The notes below the pieces were generated by a model. It did no database searches and was not told the origin of the DNA. It worked only from the letters and a program-made list of their open reading frames with translations. From the NCBI GenBank assembly GCA_035565615.1, contig DATMSB010000055.1:1-49156 (forward strand): a stretch of DNA of 49,156 nt, read 5' to 3'. This stretch comes from Vulgatibacter sp035565615 (lineage in GTDB: Bacteria > Myxococcota > Myxococcia > Myxococcales > Vulgatibacteraceae). Positions 9,725 to 20,141 of the stretch are shown here, piece after piece. The position numbers and the translations under genes were made by a program. How positions within the stretch are numbered: position 1 is the first letter of the stretch; every line of letters starts with the position of its first letter.

Positions 9725-11203
9725 ATGCTTCCGCCAGAGGCGCAGGGCCCAGGGTCGACCGGCACCCGCCGCGGCGCGAGCGTGCGCACGCTCTTCCTGG
9801 CATCCACCCTGGGCCTCGCGGGCATCGGCGTCGCCGCGGCGATCGCCCTCGCCACCCTGGCGACCGAGACGAGCCGCGCGTCGGTGCAGGTCGGCCGAGA
9901 GCTCGACACCGTCCTGGCGATGGCCGCGGCTCAGGTCCAGGTGCTGGTCTACAGCCGGGAGAGCCTCCTCCTCGCCGAGACCGGCGATCCGGTCCACGCG
10001 CGGGCCCGCGACGAGGCGAGGGCGGGGGTGAGCGCGGCGCTGGAGGCGGCGATGCGCAGCGCCGACGGCCTAGGGGATCAGGCGCGGGTGCGCGAGATCG
10101 ACGCTCGGATCGGGCAGTTCATCGCGGAGCGGGATCGGCTGCTCATGTCCGATCTCCCGCCCGGCCGGCAGCTCACCGTCGCCGCGCCGCTCCTCGACGA
10201 GGCGCTCGTCGCGGCCAACCGGTACATCGCGGATTCCGAGCGAGCGGCGTCGAGGATGGATGCGCGCGTGCGCCGGCTGGGGGCAGCGGCGACCAACGCC
10301 GCGGTCGTCCTGGTCGTCCTGGTTCCCCTCGCTCTGGCGCTGATGCTGCGCTGGGTGCGCCGCCGCGTCTACCTCCCCTTCCTCGGGCTGCACGACGCGC
10401 TGTCCGCCTACAGCGCGGGCGAGAACGACGTGCGCGCGTCCGAGGGCGGCCCGCCGGAGGTCGCGGACATGAGCCGCACCTTCAACGAGCTCGCCGACTC
10501 GCTCGACCGGCAGCGGCAGACGCGCTTCGAGTTCCTCCTGGCGGTGGCCCACGATCTGCGCAACCCGCTCACCGCCCTGCGCGCGGCCCTGGCGCTCACC
10601 GATGGGCGGCTGCGCAAGGGCGAGCTCACGCGGGAGCAGATCGAACAGCAGCAGCGCCGCCTCGCCCTCCAAGTGGATCGGCTCAACCGGATGGTCGGCG
10701 ATCTGGTGGACATGACCCGGGTGGAGACCGGCCGTTTCGACCTGGAGGTCGGCGTCTGCGACCTGGGTGCGCTCGCGGCGGAGGCCCGCGATCTCTTCGA
10801 GGGATCCTCCGAGACCCACCCGATCCGCCTTGCCGTCTCGGACGAGCCGCTGCCGGTGCGATGCGACCGGCAGCGCATGGGGCAGGTGCTCGACAACCTG
10901 ATCAGCAACGCGATCAAGTACTCCCCCGCCGGCGGCGAGGTGGAGGTGCGGGTCCTCCGTTCGGGAGGGGAGGCCTGCATCGAGGTGCAGGATCACGGCC
11001 TGGGGATCGCGCAGGAGAGCCTAACCCGGATCTTCGAGCCCTTCCAGCGGCTTCACCCCGACCAGGCGCCCGGGGCGGGCCTGGGCCTGTCGGTGGCGAA
11101 GCTGCTGGTCGAGGCCCAGGGCGGCCACCTCGACGTCGAGAGCGAGGAGGAAGTCGGCTCCACCTTCCGCATCTGCCTGCCCCTCGCGGAGGCGGCGCCG
11201 TGA
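9725..11203 (+). CDS. Orphan membrane sensor histidine kinase
   Basis: A 492-residue sensor kinase. A first TM helix (about 20-45) and a second (about 195-215) bracket a helical periplasmic region without Cys. A HAMP-like stretch follows, then the dimerisation/phosphoacceptor box FLLAVAHDLRNPLTALRA with the His, and a complete ATPase domain: N box DNLISNAIKYSP, G1 DHGLGI, F box IFEPFQRL, G2 GAGLGLSVAKLL. It should autophosphorylate on the box His. No response regulator gene lies next to it, so its partner is elsewhere. The start is uncertain: ATG 9725 lacks a clear ribosome site, and GTG 9782, just before the first helix, is an alternative. Confidence 0.88.
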   Translation: MLPPEAQGPGSTGTRRGASVRTLFLASTLGLAGIGVAAAIALATLATETSRASVQVGRELDTVLAMAAAQVQVLVYSRESLLLAETGDPVHARARDEARAGVSAALEAAMRSADGLGDQARVREIDARIGQFIAERDRLLMSDLPPGRQLTVAAPLLDEALVAANRYIADSERAASRMDARVRRLGAAATNAAVVLVVLVPLALALMLRWVRRRVYLPFLGLHDALSAYSAGENDVRASEGGPPEVADMSRTFNELADSLDRQRQTRFEFLLAVAHDLRNPLTALRAALALTDGRLRKGELTREQIEQQQRRLALQVDRLNRMVGDLVDMTRVETGRFDLEVGVCDLGALAAEARDLFEGSSETHPIRLAVSDEPLPVRCDRQRMGQVLDNLISNAIKYSPAGGEVEVRVLRSGGEACIEVQDHGLGIAQESLTRIFEPFQRLHPDQAPGAGLGLSVAKLLVEAQGGHLDVESEEEVGSTFRICLPLAEAAP

Positions 11204-11220
11204 GGAGCCCCGGAGGCGAG

Positions 11221-11254
11221 GAGGCCCCGGCGGATCGGGATCCGACGGGGCCTC
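11221..11254. terminator. Bidirectional terminator between kinase and oxidase operon
   Basis: Arms 11221-11236 and 11239-11254 pair over 16 bp with one mismatch. It lies 18 bases after the kinase stop and 19 bases from the end of the convergent cytochrome oxidase operon. Confidence 0.7.
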
Positions 11255-11272
11255 GCGATGTGCGATCGATCG

Positions 11273-11692
11273 CTACTCGGCGTTCTGCGCCGACTCGCCC
11301 ACGGGGATGGGCACGGAGACGCCCGGCGGGTAGCCGTCGCGGGTCACCTGGACGTACTCCCCGCGGGTGGGGTCGACCACGTCCCGGGTGAAGTAGTCGT
11401 AGATGGTCGGGCCCATGAAGATGCCGAGGAAGAAGAGCCCGGTGAGGAAGACCACCGCGGGGAAGCGGTCGTGGTCGTGCTTGAGGCCCATGAAGTAGAG
11501 GACCACGAGCGACGCCTTCGCGACCGCCACCGCCATCGCCACGAGGAGGTTCCATTCGCCGAAGTGGAACTGGGCGATGAACACCGTGACGAAGGTGAGG
11601 AAGAGCAGCGCGAGGAAGGTGGCGACGTACACCTTCAGCGGCAGCGGCTGGTGGTTCACTTCATTCGGGTTGGACGAATGCTCGTGCTCCAT
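11273..11692 (-). CDS. ctaF: Cytochrome c oxidase subunit IV
   Basis: A 139-residue protein with three hydrophobic helices (VYVATFLALLFLTFVTVFIA; NLLVAMAVAVAKASLVVLYFMGL; VVFLTGLFFLGIFMGPTIY). It matches the prokaryotic subunit IV of caa3-type oxidases, with the typical KASLVVLYFMGLKHD segment between helices 2 and 3. The subunit stabilises the core of the oxidase in the inner membrane and has no redox centre. It is the last gene of the respiratory operon, seven bases after ctaE, and a strong terminator follows. The C-terminal tail of about 35 polar residues is longer than in many homologues. Confidence 0.88.
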   Translation of the reverse strand: MEHEHSSNPNEVNHQPLPLKVYVATFLALLFLTFVTVFIAQFHFGEWNLLVAMAVAVAKASLVVLYFMGLKHDHDRFPAVVFLTGLFFLGIFMGPTIYDYFTRDVVDPTRGEYVQVTRDGYPPGVSVPIPVGESAQNAE

Positions 11693-11699
11693 GATCGCC

Positions 11700-12364
11700 T
11701 TAGCCTACGAGGTAGAAGAGGGGGAAGAGGAAGATCCAGACGAGGTCGACGAAGTGCCAGTAGAGGCCCACGATCTCGAGCGGGGTGTAGTAACCGCTGT
11801 AGAAGCGGCCTTGCTTGCCGAGCACCATGAGCCAGGTGATGAGGCCCATGCCGATGAGCACGTGCACGCCGTGCAGGCCGGTCATCACGAAGTACAACCC
11901 GTAGAAGAGGTGCGGGGCGGTGACGTCCCGCAGGCCGTCGTAGGTGTACCAGTAGGCCGGCAGCGTGCCGTCGTGGAACTTGTGCGGCCACTCGAAGCCC
12001 AGCTTGATCACCATGAAGGCCGCGGCGGCCAGCAGGGTGATCGTCAGGAAGGCCATCATCTGCTTCTGCCTGTTCACCATGGCGGAGCGGATCGCCATCG
12101 CCATGGTGAAGGAGCTCCCGATGAGCACCACGGTGTTCAGCGTGCCCATGGGGATCGAGAGGGTCCGGTGGGCCGCCTCGAACGTCTCCGGCATCAGGGT
12201 GCGGAAGTAGGTGTAGGCCACGAAGAGCCCACCGAACATCAGCACCTCGGTGCAGAGGAAGATCCAGAAGCCGAGCTTCGCCGCGGAGAACTCGGTCTCC
12301 GCGTTGTCGAAGTGGTGGCCGACGGTATGCCGCTTGATGCCGGCGGGGATGCCTGCGGTCTGGC

Positions 12365-12368
<4 letters not shown>
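11700..12368 (-). CDS. ctaE: Cytochrome c oxidase subunit III
   Basis: A 222-residue, multi-helix membrane protein. GTG at 12366-12368 overlaps the ctaD stop as GTGA, giving MSQTAGIPAGIKRHTVGHHF. Typical subunit III features are KLGFWIFLCTEVLMFGGLF, the helix-3 segment with NTVVLIGSSFTMAMA, the FVMTGLHGVHVLIGM motif and the C-terminal WHFVDLVWIFLFPLFYL. It lacks the two extra N-terminal helices of mitochondrial-type subunit III, as usual for the caa3 group. It supports proton uptake and stability of subunit I. Order and overlaps place it firmly in the oxidase operon. Confidence 0.93.
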
Positions 12369-14017
<1,649 letters not shown>

Positions 14018-14055
14018 TTCGCCTTCCTAACGAATACCGAGGGACGAGCCCCCGC

Positions 14056-14997
14056 CTACTTCAGGGTCTTGATGTACTCGATGAGTCCGTTGATCTCGCG
14101 CTCGGTGAGCTGTCCCTGGAAGCTCGGCATCACCGCCGCGAAGCCCGCCACGACCTTCGCGTTGGGCTGGAGGATCGACTCGCGGAGATAGTTCTCGTCC
14201 ACCACGGCCTTGGTGCCGTCGGTGAGGGACGTCTCGTGGCCGAAGATCCCCTTGAAGCTGGGGCCGACCTTGGCGGAGCCGTCCACCGAGTGGCAGGTGA
14301 AGCAGGCCTTCGAGGTGAAGAGCTTCTCGCCGAGCTCCGGCAGCGGCGTCGTGGTGTCCTCGGTGGAGTTCGCCTCCACCCAGGCGTCGTATTCCTCCTG
14401 CGTGTGGACGAAGATCTTCGCCAGCATCTCGGAGTGGCCGTCGCCGCAGAACTCCGTGCAGTAGACCTGCTGCTCCCCGAGCATCGTCGGCTGGAACCAG
14501 AAGGTGGTGTAGCGGCCGGGGATCACGTCCATCTTGTTGCGGAACGAAGGAACCGAGAACGAGTGGATCACGTCGGACGAGGTCATGACCAGGCGCACGG
14601 GCTTGTCCACGACCACGTGGAGCTCGTTCATGGCCTTCATCCCGTTGGGGTACTCGAAGCTCCACGACCACTTCTGCGCGGTCACGTGGATGTCGGTGGC
14701 GTCGCCGGGCGCCCGCGAGATGTGCATGTAGCTCTTGAAGCCCCACAGGAAGATCGAGATCACCAGCACCAGCGGGATGATCGACCAGGTGAGCTCGAGC
14801 GGCAGGTTGTGCGAGGGGGCGACGCCCTCCTTGTGACCGCGTCTCCAGCGCCACGTGAAGTACACGATCCCCACGACGATGAGCACCCAGAAGAAGATGC
14901 TCAGGTAGTGGATGAAGTAGTACAGCGCGTCCACGTCCTTGGCGAAGGTGGAGGCCTGCGGGGGAAACAGAATCGAGTCATGGTTGGTCGTCGGCAT
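14056..14997 (-). CDS. ctaC: Cytochrome c oxidase subunit II with fused cytochrome c
   Basis: A 313-residue protein: two N-terminal helices (about 25-48 and 68-90), a periplasmic cupredoxin domain, and a C-terminal class I cytochrome c. The CuA site is built from the DVIHSF His and C180-TEF-C184-GDGHSEM. The haem c site is C232-FTCH-236, with a Met ligand probably in VMPSFQGQ near residue 292. The fused haem domain makes this a caa3 oxidase that can take electrons straight from a haem c of complex III. It starts five bases after the SCO gene, which helps load CuA. No signal peptide is obvious; helix 1 probably acts as the anchor. Confidence 0.96.
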   Translation of the reverse strand: MPTTNHDSILFPPQASTFAKDVDALYYFIHYLSIFFWVLIVVGIVYFTWRWRRGHKEGVAPSHNLPLELTWSIIPLVLVISIFLWGFKSYMHISRAPGDATDIHVTAQKWSWSFEYPNGMKAMNELHVVVDKPVRLVMTSSDVIHSFSVPSFRNKMDVIPGRYTTFWFQPTMLGEQQVYCTEFCGDGHSEMLAKIFVHTQEEYDAWVEANSTEDTTTPLPELGEKLFTSKACFTCHSVDGSAKVGPSFKGIFGHETSLTDGTKAVVDENYLRESILQPNAKVVAGFAAVMPSFQGQLTEREINGLIEYIKTLK

Positions 14998-15002
14998 GAG
15001 AA

Positions 15003-15854
15003 TCAGCTCTTGCGCGTGCGCGAGGCGTTGCGGCGCCAGTTGATGAGGAGGAAGGCGCCGAGGCCTGCCAGGGTGACCGCTCCTCCGGCCCTCATGAGCC
15101 GCTGGGCGAAGAGAACGTACTCCTTGGAGTCATCGTCGAAGTGGTAGCAGAACAGCAGAATCCGGTCGATCGTGCTGCCCACCTTGCCCTCGGAGGCGTC
15201 CAGGAGGGCGAGCTTGAGGTTGTTGGGGGGAAACTCGATCCCGTAGAGGTACCGGCTGATCTTGCCCTCGGGCGAGGCCACGAAGATCACGGCGGGGTGC
15301 GCCCACTGCTGCTCCTTCTCCACCCAGTGGTACTGGAAGCCGAGGGCGTCGGCGAGGCGCCGCACCTCTCCCTCCTCGGCGGTGTGGAAGGCCCAGCCCG
15401 CGCCGGCGTCCTCCCGCCCGGCCAACTCGAGGATGGTCTCCCGCTTCTGGGCGGCGAGGTCGCTCGTCTCCTTGGGATCGATGGAGATGGTGACGACCTC
15501 GAACTCCTTGCCGGGCATGTAGCCGAGGTTCCCCACCCCCTTGGCCAGGCCGTTGAGCACCAGGCCGCAGAGCATCGGGCAGCCGTAGTAGACCAGGTTC
15601 ACGATCACCGGCCGGCCCCGGGTGAAGTACTCGCCCAGGAGGACGTCCCTGCCCTCGTGGTCCTTGAGCCGCACGTCGAGCGGGAGCATCTCGCCCAAGT
15701 GCTCGGTGACGTCCACCGTCTCGAGCTGCCGGGGGAGCACGTTCGCCGGCGCGGAGAGCGGCTTGGGCCCCGTCAGCTGGGCATGCACCGGCCCTGCCGC
15801 CAGGGTGGCGACGAGCAGGGTCGCGCAGGCCACGCTGGCGGGCCGAAGGGTCAC
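15003..15854 (-). CDS. SCO1/SenC-type copper chaperone
   Basis: A 283-residue protein starting with GTG at 15854, overlapping the upstream stop as GTGA. It has a signal peptide ending near GPVHA (residues 21-25), a thioredoxin-like domain with the copper-binding pair C92-PML-C96 (VYYGCPMLCGLVL), and the third ligand His186 in WAHPAVIFV. A C-terminal helix (about 255-272, AGGAVTLAGLGAFLLIN) and basic tail make it membrane-anchored at the C end, which is not how mitochondrial SCO is anchored. SCO proteins deliver copper to, or reduce, the CuA site of subunit II, encoded directly downstream. Confidence 0.9.
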   Translation of the reverse strand: MTLRPASVACATLLVATLAAGPVHAQLTGPKPLSAPANVLPRQLETVDVTEHLGEMLPLDVRLKDHEGRDVLLGEYFTRGRPVIVNLVYYGCPMLCGLVLNGLAKGVGNLGYMPGKEFEVVTISIDPKETSDLAAQKRETILELAGREDAGAGWAFHTAEEGEVRRLADALGFQYHWVEKEQQWAHPAVIFVASPEGKISRYLYGIEFPPNNLKLALLDASEGKVGSTIDRILLFCYHFDDDSKEYVLFAQRLMRAGGAVTLAGLGAFLLINWRRNASRTRKS

Positions 15855-16285
15855 GGGTGGGCGGCCTCCGACTCGGCCTGGGGCTCGGCCTCGGTCTCCG
15901 CCGCGGCGGGGGCGACGATCCGCTGGGGGATCCCGGCGGCCTGACGCTCCCGCGCCTCGCGGACGAAGAGGGCGATCCCGGTGTTCAGCGGGACCCGGTA
16001 GATGCCCTTCTCCTCGTCGACGACGCCGGCGGTGGTGAGGAGCTCGTGCTCCTCGACGTGGAGCGCCTGGAGCGTGTCGTTCGACCTGGAGAGCACCTGG
16101 GCGTGGCGGACCGCCTCCGCCTCCCGGACGAAGTAGCCGTAGAGCATGTAGGCGATGATGGCGATGACGATCGCCAGCACGCCCAGGGACACGGCCACTC
16201 CGCCGACGCTGGTGCGGTCAGCCTCGACCAGGGTGGGCGAGTGGTGGTTTTCCGCGGGTGCGGTCTCGTGCGTGGACTCAAGCAT
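15851..16285 (-). CDS. Unknown single-helix protein within ACIII-oxidase operon
   Basis: A 144-residue protein I do not recognise. It has a cytoplasmic N-terminal region rich in His/Glu/Pro, one transmembrane helix (about 29-52, VAVSLGVLAIVIAIIAYMLYGYF), then a polar periplasmic part with VREAEAVRHAQVLSRSNDTLQ and GIYRVPLNTGIALFVREARER. The tail is rich in Ala and Glu. There is no Cys, so no haem or cluster. Its start overlaps the end of actF by eight bases and its end overlaps the SCO start as GTGA, so it is translated with the complex. IYRVPLxxAmxLxxxE-like segments are common in small proteins next to SCO genes. It may be an extra complex III or oxidase subunit, or an assembly factor. Confidence 0.75.
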   Translation of the reverse strand: MLESTHETAPAENHHSPTLVEADRTSVGGVAVSLGVLAIVIAIIAYMLYGYFVREAEAVRHAQVLSRSNDTLQALHVEEHELLTTAGVVDEEKGIYRVPLNTGIALFVREARERQAAGIPQRIVAPAAAETEAEPQAESEAAHP

Positions 16286-17531
16286 TCTCGAAATCCAGGG
16301 AAGAGCGGAGGTGGGGATCGCCCACCGGGATCAGGGGGTGCTTCGCGAGTCGGAGGGCCAGGAGACCGACGAACATCCCGCCGATCCCGAGGATGGCCGT
16401 GAAGGTGAACCAGGAGATCTGGGGGCCGTGCTGGTGGTGATCCAGGCTCGGCATCACCAGCCAGTAGACATCGAAGATCCGGCCGACCAGCACGACGAGG
16501 GCGCCCACGAGCAGAGGCCCGAGGTTCCGCTTCGCGTGGCGGGTGAGGAGCCAGAGGAAGGGGATCGCGAAGCCGAAGAAGACCACGCCGAGGCTCAGGG
16601 GCGCCCAGCCGTGCTCCCAGCGCGCGAGGTACCAGAAGGTCTCCTCCGGGATGTTCGCGTACCAGATGAGGAAGTACTGCGAGAACCCGATGTACGCGAA
16701 GAAGACGGTGAAGCCGAAGAGCAGCTTGCCCAGGTCGTGGTAGTGCTCGATGGTCACGACGCCCTGGAGCATGCCGCCCCGCTGCAGCAGCATCGCCAGC
16801 ACGATGAGCAGCGCGAGGGCGCCCTGGATCGCGCCGGAGAAGACGTAGACGCCGAAGATGGTCGAGAACCAGTGCGGCGACAGCGACATCACCCAGTCGA
16901 AGGCGGCGAAGGTGATGGTGATGCCGAAGAGGGCCATGCCGGGGGCGCTGGCGGTCTTCAGCTTCGCCAGGATGGCGGCACCGTCGCCCGCGTCCTGGCG
17001 GACGGACATGCGGCCCAGGTAGACGGCGAGGCCGGACCACACCAGGAAGTAGAACACCGCGCGGATGCCGAAGAACGTGGTGTTCAGGTAGCCGGACTTT
17101 TCCTGGATCAGCTCGTCCGTCGCCACCACCTCGGGATCCATCCACTCGAAGAGGTGGGTGAGCCCGAAGACGAGCGGCACGAAGAGGATCGCGAACATCG
17201 GCAAGGTCGACATCACCGCCTCGGCGATGCGCCGCATCGTGACGCCCCACCTGGCCGCCGTGATGTGGTGCAGCAGCACGAAGAACAGCGATCCCAGCGC
17301 CAGCGTCAAGAAGAGGAGGTAGGCGAAGAGATAGCTGCCGAACACCTGGGTGGGGTCGGACCGGGTGCCGATCAGGGTGGCGACGATGCCCACCACGCCC
17401 ACGGCGAAGGAGATCGTCGCGACGGTCTTGGCACGGGCGGCCTCCCAGCGGACCTGGCGGACCTTCAGCGTCTGGTCATGCTCCACGTGGGCGCCGGGCG
17501 CCATGGTGGCTGCGGGGTTGGAGGTGCTCAT
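16278..17531 (-). CDS. actF: Alternative complex III quinol-binding subunit ActF
   Basis: A 417-residue NrfD-related membrane protein with about ten helices. ATG 17531 overlaps the actE stop as ATGA. Clear helices include FLTLALGSLFFVLLHHITAA, TLPMFAILFVPLVFGL and FFGIRAVFYFLVWSGLAVYL. The order (last of actA-F) and similarity of layout to ActC identify it. In solved complexes ActF pairs with ActC in the membrane and may carry a proton path, while quinol is oxidised at ActC. It stands between the monohaem ActE and the unknown 144-residue protein. Confidence is high from family and position together. Confidence 0.92.
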   Translation of the reverse strand: MSTSNPAATMAPGAHVEHDQTLKVRQVRWEAARAKTVATISFAVGVVGIVATLIGTRSDPTQVFGSYLFAYLLFLTLALGSLFFVLLHHITAARWGVTMRRIAEAVMSTLPMFAILFVPLVFGLTHLFEWMDPEVVATDELIQEKSGYLNTTFFGIRAVFYFLVWSGLAVYLGRMSVRQDAGDGAAILAKLKTASAPGMALFGITITFAAFDWVMSLSPHWFSTIFGVYVFSGAIQGALALLIVLAMLLQRGGMLQGVVTIEHYHDLGKLLFGFTVFFAYIGFSQYFLIWYANIPEETFWYLARWEHGWAPLSLGVVFFGFAIPFLWLLTRHAKRNLGPLLVGALVVLVGRIFDVYWLVMPSLDHHQHGPQISWFTFTAILGIGGMFVGLLALRLAKHPLIPVGDPHLRSSLDFENA

Positions 17532-18163
17532 CGCAGGTTGTTCCTCGACTCGGGCGGGACGTCCGAGAGCGTGGCGTGGTGAGAGCGCTGCAGCGCCTGG
17601 ATGTAGGAGACGATGGCCCAGCGATCGGCCTCGGGGATCTGCCGGGCGTAGGACGGCATGGTGCGCACGCCGTCGGAGATCACCTGGAAGAGCTGGCCGG
17701 GCACGAACTCCTGGATCCGAGGATCGTGGAAGCTCGGCGGCGGCACCCACCCGCGGGTGGGCACGAGGCCCTTGCCGGTGCCGACGGCGTCGTGGCACGG
17801 AGCGCAGAAGATGTCGTAGCGCTCCTTGCCCCGGTGCACGAGGGCCTCGGTGATCTCCACCGGGTACTGCGTCACCGGCCGCCCCTCCTCGTCAACGCCC
17901 CGGTAGAAGGCCGGGTCCGCCTTGAGGGCGTTGCGCGCCACGGTGTGCTCCGGGGGAACGCGCACGGTGCGCCCGTCCGGCCAGAAGGTCGACTCGCTCT
18001 GCGACTTCGCCTTCGGCTGGTTGTTCATGTTCGTGACGGGGAGCACGTAGTAATCGAGGATCTTCGGCGGCGGCAGCACCGGCGGCTCCGTGCTGGTGCC
18101 GCCACGGCAGCCGGCGAGGGCGATCGCCGCGAAGAGGGACAGTAGGAGCATCCGGCGGATCAC
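17528..18163 (-). CDS. actE: Alternative complex III monohaem cytochrome c ActE
   Basis: A 211-residue lipoprotein cytochrome. GTG 18163 has GGAGG six bases upstream and overlaps the actD stop as GTGA; ATG 18151 is a weaker choice. The signal is MLLLSLFAAIALAGC, so the protein is lipid-anchored. One haem motif, FCAPCHD, is present, with the probable Met ligand in VRTMPSYARQIP. ActE is one of the haem c subunits through which electrons leave the complex towards the oxidase. The spacing to actF (ATGA overlap) implies coupled synthesis. Confidence 0.92.
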   Translation of the reverse strand: MIRRMLLLSLFAAIALAGCRGGTSTEPPVLPPPKILDYYVLPVTNMNNQPKAKSQSESTFWPDGRTVRVPPEHTVARNALKADPAFYRGVDEEGRPVTQYPVEITEALVHRGKERYDIFCAPCHDAVGTGKGLVPTRGWVPPPSFHDPRIQEFVPGQLFQVISDGVRTMPSYARQIPEADRWAIVSYIQALQRSHHATLSDVPPESRNNLR

Positions 18164-18693
18164 GGTGCCTCCAGCAGCGCCACGCGCTTGCCGCCGATCT
18201 CTTCGAGCAGGGCGCGGGTCTTGGTGGCGTCGAACTTCGGATCGACCGATTCGACCGAGAGATAGAACTTGTCGTCGGTGTGGCGCCGAAAGCCCGGGTG
18301 GGCCAGGAGCGGGTGGCTCCAGCGCGGCAGCCCGTTGAGGAAGAGCATGCCGAACACGGCGCCGAACGCCGACAACAGGATGGTGAGCGCGAAGGTGACG
18401 GGGACGAACGCCTGATAGGCGAAGTACGGCTTTCCGCCGATCAGCATCTGGTAGTCCACCCCGTTCATCCACCACTGCATGCCGAGGCCGAGGGTGGCGC
18501 CGGCCACGCCGTGGGCGAGGACGATCCAACCCAGGCGCGAGTCCTTGATCTTCATGGCCTTGTCGAGGCCGTGGACGGGGAACGGCGTGTGGGCGTCGTA
18601 GTCGCGGTAGCCGGCGCTCTGCAGCTTGCCGGCGGCGGCGACGATCTCGGCCGGGGTGTCGAACTCGGCGACGAGGAGCTTGAGCTTGGCCAT
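18160..18693 (-). CDS. actD: Alternative complex III subunit ActD (DUF3341)
   Basis: A 177-residue protein of the DUF3341 family. A soluble alpha-beta N-terminal part (KLLVAEFDTPAEIVAAAGKL, GYRDYDAHTPFPVHGLDKAM) is followed by two helices (about 60-80 and 96-118) and a ferredoxin-like end (FYLSVESVDPKFD). The DAHTPFPVHG segment is a family hallmark. ActD has no cofactor and helps hold the membrane part of the complex together. ATG 18693 lies two bases after the actC stop. Confidence 0.92.
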   Translation of the reverse strand: MAKLKLLVAEFDTPAEIVAAAGKLQSAGYRDYDAHTPFPVHGLDKAMKIKDSRLGWIVLAHGVAGATLGLGMQWWMNGVDYQMLIGGKPYFAYQAFVPVTFALTILLSAFGAVFGMLFLNGLPRWSHPLLAHPGFRRHTDDKFYLSVESVDPKFDATKTRALLEEIGGKRVALLEAP

Positions 18694-18695
18694 GG

Positions 18696-20137
<1,442 letters not shown>

Positions 20138-20141
<4 letters not shown>

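Noticed and set aside
9718..9734. Sigma-54-like TGGCAC-N5-TTCC sequence at the kinase start
   Set aside because: The -12 element is wrong (TTCC instead of TTGC) and the site overlaps the likely start codon.
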